From positions 1 through 5,449 of the forward strand of contig JBFIPX010000219.1 of assembly GCA_041609895.1 (NCBI GenBank): a stretch of DNA of 5,449 bases, given 5' to 3'. Shown here piece after piece: positions 1 to 5,449 of this stretch. The translations under genes and the position numbers were made by a program. Position 1 is the stretch's first letter. Each line of letters starts with the position of its first letter. Source of the DNA: JAHHLP01 sp041609895. Its GTDB lineage: Bacteria > Bacteroidota > Rhodothermia > Rhodothermales > JABDKH01. The notes beneath the pieces are model-generated. The model did no database searches, had not been told where the DNA came from, and worked only from the letters and a program-made list of their open reading frames with translations.

Positions 1-2
1 TC

Positions 3-578
3 CTCGCGAGGGACAGACTAATTCGTGGCCTGCTTAGAGAACGGATCGTCACCTTGCCGGAGGTCTACACGGCGTGGGCACATCAACAAGACTTCAACGA
101 CGATCGTCAGTTGTGGCGGATCGCGACTGACGTTGCCGGTACCAACTCGACAATGATCTTTCGGTACGTGGCGAACCACTATAGCTTCAGTGAAGCTTCA
201 ATCTCGCAAGTCGGTACGCAGGTTCTGATCGCGCAGAACCCCACGATGTATCCGGCGGAAAAGTGGAGGAGAATGGTTGAGCTGGGTGTATTTCCAATTC
301 GGGAAAAGAATGACCCCCGCGACGGCCAGGTGATCCAGTTGACTTTTGCGGCTTTTGATCCCTCGCTGACTCGGGTTCGCAAGTTCCTGGATGCAACAGC
401 TCCGGCAAATGCGGTACTCCGCTTCGCGCCGCCCGCCCTGATCTTTGACCTTATTAGCCGGTGCACTGGTTTTCGGAAGCTGGACGCCCTGCCGTGGTAT
501 CAGCGCTATGTTTTGGGGCGTCTGCCCATACCACTTCGAACGGATCGCCGAAGGGTTGGCCGCATCCGCGCCGCGTAG
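3..578 (+). CDS. Stand-alone MshEN-like domain protein, 5'-truncated by the window edge
   Basis: Seen: the frame is open from the first full codon at base 3 to the TAG at 576-578. A TTG at 54 could start a shorter protein, but the residues encoded before it (RDRLIRGLLRERIVTLPEVY) align with the start of the same domain in the downstream ATPase (RDRVVHRLVAKEIITEQQL). The true start therefore most likely lies upstream of the window. Landmarks shared with the ATPase N-domain and the gene at 3836 are LWRIA (from 111), Y.F.EA.IS, KWRRMVELGVFPI and FAAFDP. No Walker motif, signal peptide or membrane segment is visible. The C-terminus after the domain is basic (RTDRRRVGRIRAA). Known: MshEN/GspE N-terminal domains sit at the front of pilus and type II secretion motor ATPases and often bind c-di-GMP. 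Inference: a cytoplasmic accessory protein of the pilus/secretion motor encoded at 1437. Homology between the three copies is clear by eye; the family name is less certain. Confidence 0.72.
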   Translation, partial: LARDRLIRGLLRERIVTLPEVYTAWAHQQDFNDDRQLWRIATDVAGTNSTMIFRYVANHYSFSEASISQVGTQVLIAQNPTMYPAEKWRRMVELGVFPIREKNDPRDGQVIQLTFAAFDPSLTRVRKFLDATAPANAVLRFAPPALIFDLISRCTGFRKLDALPWYQRYVLGRLPIPLRTDRRRVGRIRAA

Positions 579-620
579 GATTCCGCTTGCCCGGGGCGGG
601 TGGTGGTCGGGTGGCGCGAC

Positions 621-661
621 TAAAAAAAGACACCGGGCTACATCGAAAGTGCAGCCCGGTG
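621..661 (-). terminator. Rho-independent terminator of the coiled-coil gene
   Basis: A perfect 9-bp GC-rich stem (CACCGGGCT at 631-639 with AGCCCGGTG at 653-661) encloses a 13-nt loop. Read on the - strand, the stem is followed at once by TCTTTTTTTA (from the A-run at 622-628), the classic U-tract. It begins 27 bases past the stop codon of the - strand gene at 688-1164. In the + direction there is no U-tract after the stem, so it is not a canonical terminator for the convergent gene ending at 578. Confidence 0.88.
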
Positions 662-687
662 CTCGTGTCGACTTCTACGGGTGTTGC

Positions 688-1164
688 TTAGGCAGCTGCT
701 GAGCGACTCTCGTCATCCAGCAGTCCACGCTCTGTTAGACTATCCTCAACGCGGCCTAGTCTTTCCTCTAGGGACCCGAACTCGGTGTACGTTTGTTCCG
801 ACGTTTTCGAGAGGACGCGTCCGAACTCTTTAAGAGCCATCTTCTGGTTTGATAGCTGAGATCGGATTGACTCGTCGGACTCCTCAATCGCGGTCTTGAG
901 CGACTCGAAATCATCCATAGCCGCCTTGATCTCCGAGTAGTCCGACTCGAGACGCTCAACGGCGTTCTTTGCGGCCTCCAGTTGGGACTCGAGCTCGACC
1001 GGGAGGCCGGCTGGTTCCAACGAGACAGCCTGGTTCTTCCGCGCGGTGCGATAAAAATAGAAGGCCATGATTGCCAGGATGAAAGCTGGAATCTGGCGAA
1101 TGGCTTCAACGGCGATGCTTTCCATCATAGTGGCGAACTGAATTAGGTCCCTGTGCTCGCACAT
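688..1164 (-). CDS. Small membrane-anchored coiled-coil protein of unknown function
   Basis: The product is 158 residues from ATG 1164-1162 to TAA 690-688. I do not recognise a named family. Seen: a short N-terminal segment, then one hydrophobic stretch at about residues 24-38 (QIPAFILAIMAFYFY) followed by a basic patch (RTARKNQ). From about 57 to 145 there is a long highly charged helix with heptad-like hydrophobic spacing (L58, L62, A65, V69, L72 and onward), typical of a coiled coil. By the positive-inside rule the coiled coil should be cytoplasmic. In-frame ATGs at residues 13 and 14 (1128-1123) are alternative starts that keep the membrane segment; no Shine-Dalgarno sequence decides between them. 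The gene is transcribed against both MshEN-like/ATPase neighbours and has its own terminator. Inference: possibly a membrane tether or scaffold linked to the pilus motor, but only position supports this. Confidence 0.75.
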   Translation of the reverse strand: MCEHRDLIQFATMMESIAVEAIRQIPAFILAIMAFYFYRTARKNQAVSLEPAGLPVELESQLEAAKNAVERLESDYSEIKAAMDDFESLKTAIEESDESIRSQLSNQKMALKEFGRVLSKTSEQTYTEFGSLEERLGRVEDSLTERGLLDDESRSAAA

Positions 1165-1213
1165 TGCGATACACTTAGCTCGTTATCGGCATGATGGGTG
1201 AGAATTAAAGAGT

Positions 1214-1304
1214 TTGAGAGCGTGTCGATTGGAGCATTTCGGCTTCATCGCAGCATGCGAACGGGCCTCTATGGCTCGTTTAACTCGTTGAGAGCGTGGT
1301 CGAT
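1214..1304. repeat. Imperfect direct repeat upstream of the ATPase gene
   Basis: TTGAGAGCGTGTCGAT at 1214-1229 and TTGAGAGCGTGGTCGAT at 1288-1304 differ by one inserted G. The two starts are 74 bases apart, about seven helical turns. The placement between divergent genes would suit a pair of binding sites for one regulator on the same face of the helix. This is inference, and two copies alone could be chance or a small duplication. Confidence 0.4.
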
Positions 1305-1306
1305 AC

Positions 1307-1321
1307 AGAATTCGAGCCGAT
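1307..1321 (+). promoter_or_regulatory. Candidate shared upstream motif, copy 1
   Basis: AGAATTCGAGCCGAT lies 115 bases before the ATPase start codon. It matches AGAATTCGAACCGAT at 3741-3755, upstream of the second stand-alone MshEN-like gene, at 14 of 15 positions. Both copies are in noncoding DNA and in the same orientation, so a shared operator or promoter element is possible. No standard -35 element is properly spaced. The function is inferred only from recurrence. Confidence 0.25.
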
Positions 1322-1436
1322 CGCAACCCCTCCAAGCTCTATCGATTCGCTTGAGTAACCCTAAATCGCCAACTCTCCGCCATCTGGACGATGCTGCATC
1401 GGCGTCGGACCGGCGTGACGTTCGAAATCAGATTCT

Positions 1437-3707
1437 ATGAAGAGCGGTTCCTCCAAGAAATTCGATATCAAGGCGCAGATCGGTCGCATCACTAGTCTGC
1501 TGGACGATGAGGCAACCGAGACTGAACAGCTTGCAGACGAGTTGTCGGAGAATGGCATCGCAAATGACGACACGTCTGGCCTCGCTGGCTCTGTAGGAGA
1601 GGATAGGGACGACACCGATCGCGCCGTGGAGCAAGTCGAGGGACTGGACCAACTCGTCGAACCCGAAGAGCGAGGGTTCTTCGAGGATGTTGCATCGCGC
1701 ACAGATGAACCGGAAGTAGGCGAAGAACACAGCCATTCCAAACTGGATGCTGCGCCGCCGATGCCGACCCATGAGGACGTTCCTGTCGACTTGACACCTT
1801 CCGACGTCGGCGTTCCGCTCGCAGAAGAACATGCCGAAATCGTGGGTCCAATAGATGCGCATGGGAATGTCATCGAAATTGACGACGAGCCCGCGCTCAT
1901 CAACGGCAAGAAGATCCGTGACCGAGTGGTCCATCGTCTCGTTGCCAAGGAGATTATCACGGAGCAGCAGCTGTCCGAGAGTATCGACGAATGGAAACGG
2001 CTGCGCGGCGAAGGCTATAAAGTGCCGCTGTGGCGCGTCATTACGCTCGATCCGCGCGTCGATCGGGAAGTTATATATCGTGAGGCAGCGGCCGTTTACG
2101 CTTTCAAGGAGGCGAAGATATCGTACTCCGAGGCGCTGGCTTTCATCGAGGCCGTAGCGGAGCAGTTCGAGGGCCCTCATCTCGATCGAATGATCGAGTT
2201 GTTTGTGATCCCGATCTCTCAGAAGGCGGACCATCGTACCGGCGAAGTGCTTTGGGTCTTTGCTACGCACGACCCGACGCGACCTGAGGTTCACAAGCTC
2301 ATTCAGCGCCTCAGACTCAGACGCTTTGAACTCCAATACACGTCGGAGTCCTTTATCGGCGAGCTTATCACTGAAGGTTTTCTCTCGAAGAACGAGTACC
2401 TCGATCGTCTAAACGACGACCCGTTGATATACGATCTCGGTACCAATTACGAGGAGAAGGACCAGCTCATCGATGAGGAGGCGCTTGAGGCAGAGATCAA
2501 CAGATCGTCCCTCATTAACCTGTTTGAGGCGGCACTCGTTGAGGCGGTCAAGAAGGGAGCATCGGACGTCCACGTATACCCGAACTCTGAGGGGCAGCTT
2601 CAAATAGACTTCCGCGTTGACGGCGAACTGACACGCTGGCATCTTGAGGAGCGGATTCACCCTGAAGCTTTTCTGGCGGTGGTGAAGGACAACTCAATGA
2701 ACGTCGACCGTTTTGAACGTGATACGTCGCAGGACGGCGCGATACAGCGAAGGATTGCTGACACCGTAATTCGTTTCCGTGTCTCGATTCTTCCAATCGC
2801 TTCCCACCGCCCGGGTGTCAACGCTGAAAGTATCGTCATCCGTGTCCTCGACGACCGGAAGGTGCTAACCGATCTCGGCAAGATCGGTATGCTGGAAGAC
2901 TCGATGACCCGGTTCGAGACCGCAATTCGCCAGCCCTACGGAATGATTATCCTTACCGGACCCACAGGCTCGGGAAAGAGCACGACGCTGGTAGCTGCAC
3001 TCCACCAAGTGATAACCCCCAAGGTCAACGTGCTGACGGTCGAGGACCCTGTTGAGTATCTGATCAAAGGTGTGCGGCAGATCAAGCTAAGTCACCGACT
3101 GGACATGGAAGGCGCGCTGCGTTCGATCCTACGACACGACCCCGACATCGTGATGGTAGGAGAGATGCGTGACCGCCAGACCGCTGAGCTGGCGATCAAG
3201 CTCGCAAACACCGGACACCTCACATTCTCCACACTTCATACGAACGACGCGCCAAGCGCAGTGAGCCGGCTCTACAAGATGGGCATTGAGCCGTTTCTAA
3301 TTGCTTATGCCATTAACATCGTCGTGGCACAGCGACTGATCCGCAAGCTATGTCCGAAATGCAAGAAAGAGGACAAGTCCGTCGATCACGAACTGCTTCA
3401 GTATTTGGGCTTCACGGAGGACGAGATGAAGGACGCGACCTTCTTTGCGCCGAATCATGGCAGCGATTGCCGAACATGCAACGGCCATGGATTCAAAGGA
3501 AGACGCGCAATCGCCGAGACACTGATGTTCTCGAATGATATTCGGAAGAACATCCTGTCTGCCGGAGACGTGATCGACGAGGACGGTCTGCGCAAGGTAG
3601 CTGCTGCCGAAGGGATGCGTTCACTTCAGGACTCGGCCAAGAGGGTCGTGCTCATGGGCGAAACCTCTCTAGAGGAGATGATACGAGTAACCGGCTCCAC
3701 GGAATAG
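1437..3707 (+). CDS. GspE/PilB-family motor ATPase of a type IV pilus or type II secretion system
   Basis: A hexameric cytoplasmic ATPase that would drive pilin or pseudopilin assembly. It is 756 residues, long for the family (about 500-600). Seen: an acidic low-complexity leader (1-155); an MshEN-like domain (about 160-312) with LWR 198-200, RMIEL 251-255 and FATHDP 275-280; an N2 subdomain (about 360-475) with GASDVHVYP and FRVDGEL; and the motor domain with Walker A GPTGSGKS (508-515, K514), Asp box VEDPVEY (535-541), Walker B DIVMVGEMRD (570-579, E576) and His box GHLTFSTLHTND (593-604). The tetracysteine zinc site is complete (C639, C642, C678, C681). All catalytic motifs are intact, so it should be active. 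The tetracysteine site and the lack of retraction-ATPase traits favour an assembly motor over PilT. PilB and GspE cannot be separated because no pilC/gspF, pilM or secretin gene lies in the window. ATG 1437 is the first plausible start, as TGA occurs in frame at 1416-1418. No Shine-Dalgarno is seen. Oddities: the N2 region reads NVDRFERDTSQDG where most relatives have an LDI...LPQDGR form, and a longer loop (ASHRPGVNAES) replaces the usual short turn. Confidence 0.95.
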   Translation: MKSGSSKKFDIKAQIGRITSLLDDEATETEQLADELSENGIANDDTSGLAGSVGEDRDDTDRAVEQVEGLDQLVEPEERGFFEDVASRTDEPEVGEEHSHSKLDAAPPMPTHEDVPVDLTPSDVGVPLAEEHAEIVGPIDAHGNVIEIDDEPALINGKKIRDRVVHRLVAKEIITEQQLSESIDEWKRLRGEGYKVPLWRVITLDPRVDREVIYREAAAVYAFKEAKISYSEALAFIEAVAEQFEGPHLDRMIELFVIPISQKADHRTGEVLWVFATHDPTRPEVHKLIQRLRLRRFELQYTSESFIGELITEGFLSKNEYLDRLNDDPLIYDLGTNYEEKDQLIDEEALEAEINRSSLINLFEAALVEAVKKGASDVHVYPNSEGQLQIDFRVDGELTRWHLEERIHPEAFLAVVKDNSMNVDRFERDTSQDGAIQRRIADTVIRFRVSILPIASHRPGVNAESIVIRVLDDRKVLTDLGKIGMLEDSMTRFETAIRQPYGMIILTGPTGSGKSTTLVAALHQVITPKVNVLTVEDPVEYLIKGVRQIKLSHRLDMEGALRSILRHDPDIVMVGEMRDRQTAELAIKLANTGHLTFSTLHTNDAPSAVSRLYKMGIEPFLIAYAINIVVAQRLIRKLCPKCKKEDKSVDHELLQYLGFTEDEMKDATFFAPNHGSDCRTCNGHGFKGRRAIAETLMFSNDIRKNILSAGDVIDEDGLRKVAAAEGMRSLQDSAKRVVLMGETSLEEMIRVTGSTE

Positions 3708-3740
3708 CGCAAACGGGCGTCAACCGCCCCTTAACCGTGT

Positions 3741-3755
3741 AGAATTCGAACCGAT
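3741..3755 (+). promoter_or_regulatory. Candidate shared upstream motif, copy 2
   Basis: AGAATTCGAACCGAT repeats the motif at 1307-1321 with one change. It sits 34 bases past the ATPase stop and 80 bases before ATG 3836. It is overlapped by a -10-like TAGAAT (3740-3745), but the region 17 bases further upstream (GCGTCA) is a poor -35. It is followed by a tandem CCGATACCGATA. If real, the gene at 3836 could be transcribed on its own as well as by read-through from the ATPase gene. Confidence 0.25.
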
Positions 3756-3835
3756 ACCGATAGGGGTCCGGTCGGCGAAAAGACCACTTGCTGCGCCACC
3801 GAAGACCCTCGCCAGTAATCATCGCCACACCCGCC

Positions 3836-4507
3836 ATGCCAGAATTCTCCTCAAGTCGGTATCAGCCGCCGACGACCCAACCGCTGACCTCACAACTGCC
3901 CGCCAGCGCGATTGGCGACCGCGTGATTCGAGCTGCCGTATTCTCCGGGTTGATACACGCCTCCGAACTGAGCCGCCTGTGGGCCGACTACGATGCGATT
4001 CCCGGTACCGAGCGACCTCGTTTCTGGCGATTCGTCGCAGATCGCCGACCCGCTGACAGAGAGCAGTTCTATTCGCTCGCTGCCCGAACCTACGGTTTTG
4101 ACGAGGTCGAGATTTCCGTATCCGACCTCATCCGGTTTGTGCAGGAAATCCGATCCGATTTCAGCAGGAAGAGCTGGCAGCGGATGAATGAACTGCGCGT
4201 GCTGCCGGTTGGTAAGGATGTAGTGAGGGAAGACGAGGGTGAGTCGGCCGCGGCGCGAATGGTTTTTGCAAGTTCAGATCCGATGCGCCTTGAGGTCAAC
4301 AACTACCTGTCGACCCTGCCCGTGCCGTCGTTCGTGCTCCGCTATGCCTCGACGAGATCGATTGAATACGTGATTGATCGCGTCTTGCCGGTGATCTTCT
4401 CGCGTCGTCTGGACGAGGCAGAGTCTGGACCGGCCCGCGTCCTGCCTCTCGCGCCGGTTACGCCGCAATCGAGCGAGCACGGCTCCGAAGTGAGGCGCGC
4501 AGCATAA
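3836..4507 (+). CDS. Second stand-alone MshEN-like domain protein
   Basis: The product is 223 residues from ATG 3836 to TAA 4505-4507. A TTG at 3788 in the same frame would add 16 residues. I prefer the ATG because the extra N-terminus is not part of the domain, though neither start has a ribosome binding site. After a Ser/Pro/Thr-rich leader, one domain spans about 3911-4387. It aligns along its length with the ATPase N-domain and the gene ending at 578: GDRVIR, RFWRFV, YGFDEVEIS, QRMNELRVLPV, FASSDP and a closing FVLRY...IEYVI. The tail is low-complexity and ends RRAA, as does the first copy in similar form. No Walker A, zinc cysteines or membrane segment is present, so it cannot be an ATPase alone. 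It lies 128 bases after the ATPase stop on the same strand, so co-transcription is likely. Inference: a cytoplasmic partner, adaptor or competitor of the ATPase N-domain. I know of no named gene with this architecture. Confidence 0.8.
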   Translation: MPEFSSSRYQPPTTQPLTSQLPASAIGDRVIRAAVFSGLIHASELSRLWADYDAIPGTERPRFWRFVADRRPADREQFYSLAARTYGFDEVEISVSDLIRFVQEIRSDFSRKSWQRMNELRVLPVGKDVVREDEGESAAARMVFASSDPMRLEVNNYLSTLPVPSFVLRYASTRSIEYVIDRVLPVIFSRRLDEAESGPARVLPLAPVTPQSSEHGSEVRRAA

Positions 4508-4542
4508 TCGGGCGATCGTTGCAGCGGACTGCGTGGCAGAGG

Positions 4543-5449
4543 CTATCCAGTGCTCTGCATCGCGGCAGCGATTCCGTTGATGCTCAGGAAGAGGGAGCGC
4601 CGATACTGTTCCTTTTCGTCATCTGATGCGCGTCGATAACGACTTATCAATTCGATTTGAAGCAGGTTCAGTACGTCTGTAAACGGATTGCGCAGCCGGA
4701 TAGATTTCTTAATGACCGGTCTATTGTCGAGCAATTCGGACTGTCCGGTGATCGTGAGAATAGCCGACTCGGCTTTGCGGTAGTCCTCTTCGATCAGTCG
4801 CTTGAAATCCCTCCCATTCACCTTTTCTGCCAGCCCCGCGTAGCGCGTCGAAATGGGTAGCCGGGCGCGGGCCATCTCTCGTTGCGCGCTGTCTACCACT
4901 GCGTTCAGGAAGGGCCATTTCGTATAGAGCTCCGCGAGACGGTCGCCATGACCGGCGGCCACCACATCTGACAACGCTCGGCCCACACCATACCATCCCG
5001 GCACGATGTAGCGAACCTGCGTCCACGAGAAGACCCACGGAATGGCGCGCAGACTTTCGAAGTCGACCTCATTCGCGGACTTCCTCGATACCGGTCGAGA
5101 CGCAATAGGCAAGCGGCTGATGTGTTCGATGGGGGTCACTTGCGTATACCAGTACCAGAATCCCGGTTCGCTGATCAGGTCGCGATACGCCCGCATGGAT
5201 GCGTCTGCGACCTCTTGGACCAGGCGGTATTCCTCTTCACCAGCCGCCTCATCGCGGTGCGACTCCCTCGTCGCTTCCGCTGTTGCAATGAGATTTGCGC
5301 TGACAATCTGTTCCAGATGTCGGTGAGCGATCTCAGTGAGTGCATATCGGAAGCTTATTACTTCGCCCTGTTCAGTGAATCGAATCCGACCGGATTGGGA
5401 CGCCGGCGGCATGGCGAGAATTGCCTGATTCGCGCGACCACCTCCTCGA
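4543..5449 (-). CDS. ppc: Phosphoenolpyruvate carboxylase, C-terminal third (N-terminus beyond the window)
   Basis: This cytosolic enzyme carboxylates phosphoenolpyruvate with bicarbonate to oxaloacetate, replenishing the TCA cycle. About 301 residues are present of roughly 900. The frame is open to the right edge; the ATG at 5412 is internal, because the codons before it encode RGGGRANQAIL, the end of the family's glycine-rich active-site loop. Other signatures are GRIRFTEQGEVISFRYAL, ESLRAIPWVFSWTQ, VPGWYGVG, LRNPFTDVLNLLQIEL and the C-terminal INGIAAAMQSTG, which ends exactly where family members end, at TAG 4545-4543. Using E. coli numbering from memory, the allosteric aspartate contacts R587 and R832 are kept, whereas K773 aligns with Arg and N881 with Ser. 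The gene is convergent with the MshEN-like gene, with 35 bases between stop codons, and has no evident functional link to it. Confidence 0.95.
   Translation of the reverse strand, partial: RGGGRANQAILAMPPASQSGRIRFTEQGEVISFRYALTEIAHRHLEQIVSANLIATAEATRESHRDEAAGEEEYRLVQEVADASMRAYRDLISEPGFWYWYTQVTPIEHISRLPIASRPVSRKSANEVDFESLRAIPWVFSWTQVRYIVPGWYGVGRALSDVVAAGHGDRLAELYTKWPFLNAVVDSAQREMARARLPISTRYAGLAEKVNGRDFKRLIEEDYRKAESAILTITGQSELLDNRPVIKKSIRLRNPFTDVLNLLQIELISRYRRASDDEKEQYRRSLFLSINGIAAAMQSTG

Larger units (their letters stand above)
1165..1436. other. Divergent intergenic region between the coiled-coil gene and the motor ATPase
   Basis: This 272-base stretch separates two divergent start codons and must carry both promoters. 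It contains a 16/17-bp direct repeat (1214-1229 and 1288-1304) and an AGAATTCGAGCCGAT motif (1307-1321) that recurs almost exactly before the gene at 3836. On the - strand there is GCCGATAA (1190-1183). I see no tRNA, riboswitch or convincing standard -35/-10 pair. An 80-codon + frame from GTG 1198 ends at 1440 and overlaps the ATPase start as ATGA. Its Ser/Arg/Leu-rich composition does not look like a real protein. Confidence 0.6.

Noticed and set aside
54..578. TTG 54 as the true start of the first gene
   Set aside because: The open frame continues to the window edge, and the residues before the TTG align with the paralogous domains, so the gene is better read as truncated.
445..702. Short + frames overlapping the end of the first MshEN-like gene
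   Set aside because: They overlap the real gene and run through the - strand terminator; composition is not protein-like.
1361..1960. 199-codon Ser-rich - strand frame
   Set aside because: Serine/arginine-rich shadow of the acidic Asp/Glu-coding leader of the ATPase; no domain.
1428..2336. Long 302-codon open frame antisense to the ATPase
   Set aside because: It lies wholly opposite the well-supported ATPase coding sequence, has no recognisable motif, and is expected from codon bias in the complementary frame.
3715..3729. Hairpin GGGCG/CGCCC after the ATPase stop as a terminator
   Set aside because: Only five base pairs with a 5-base loop and no T-run; too weak to call, and the next gene is on the same strand.
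4536..4558. GCAGAG/CTCTGC hairpin between the convergent MshEN-like and ppc genes as a bidirectional terminator
   Set aside because: Six-bp stem with an 11-base loop, overlaps the last ppc codons, and has no T-run on either strand.
4657..5326. Small + strand frames opposite ppc
   Set aside because: They are antisense to clear PEP carboxylase signatures and show no independent support.
1..5449. CRISPR arrays, insertion sequences, tRNA or rRNA genes
   Set aside because: No regularly spaced repeats, transposase motifs, terminal inverted repeats, cloverleaf structures or rRNA-like stretches were seen on either strand.

Overview
The window is a piece of a bacterial chromosome, moderately GC-rich by eye and densely coding. 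It holds four protein genes plus a fragment of a fifth. The outer genes run off both ends. None of the start codons I examined has a clear Shine-Dalgarno sequence. The central ATPase carries a variant N2 subdomain (NVDRFERDTSQDG). Together these recall the Bacteroidota/Rhodothermota side of the tree, but that is an impression from family memory, not a proof.

Layout: (1) a 5'-truncated + strand gene for a stand-alone MshEN-like (type II secretion/type IV pilus ATPase N-terminal) domain, ending at 578; (2) a convergent - strand gene (688-1164) for a small membrane-anchored coiled-coil protein, with an intrinsic terminator at 621-661; (3) a 272-base divergent intergenic region with a direct repeat and candidate regulatory motifs; (4) a complete 756-residue GspE/PilB-family hexameric ATPase (1437-3707) with an unusually long acidic N-terminus; (5) a second stand-alone MshEN-like protein (start 3836 or 3788, end 4507); (6) convergent to it, the C-terminal third of phosphoenolpyruvate carboxylase (ppc) on the - strand, running off the right edge.

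The main observation is that one domain family occurs three times in about 4.4 kb. It is fused once to the pilus/secretion motor ATPase and is present twice as a separate small protein on either side of it. All three copies share the same unusual signatures: a [LF]WR motif, an RM.EL.V.P[IV] motif and an FA..DP motif. They lack the usual RLG c-di-GMP-binding signature of MshEN domains. A plausible reading, which is inference, is that the free copies are accessory or regulatory subunits that pair with the motor or compete with its own N-domain, with the coiled-coil membrane protein as a possible further partner. The ppc gene is ordinary central metabolism and probably marks the border of the pilus-related locus.
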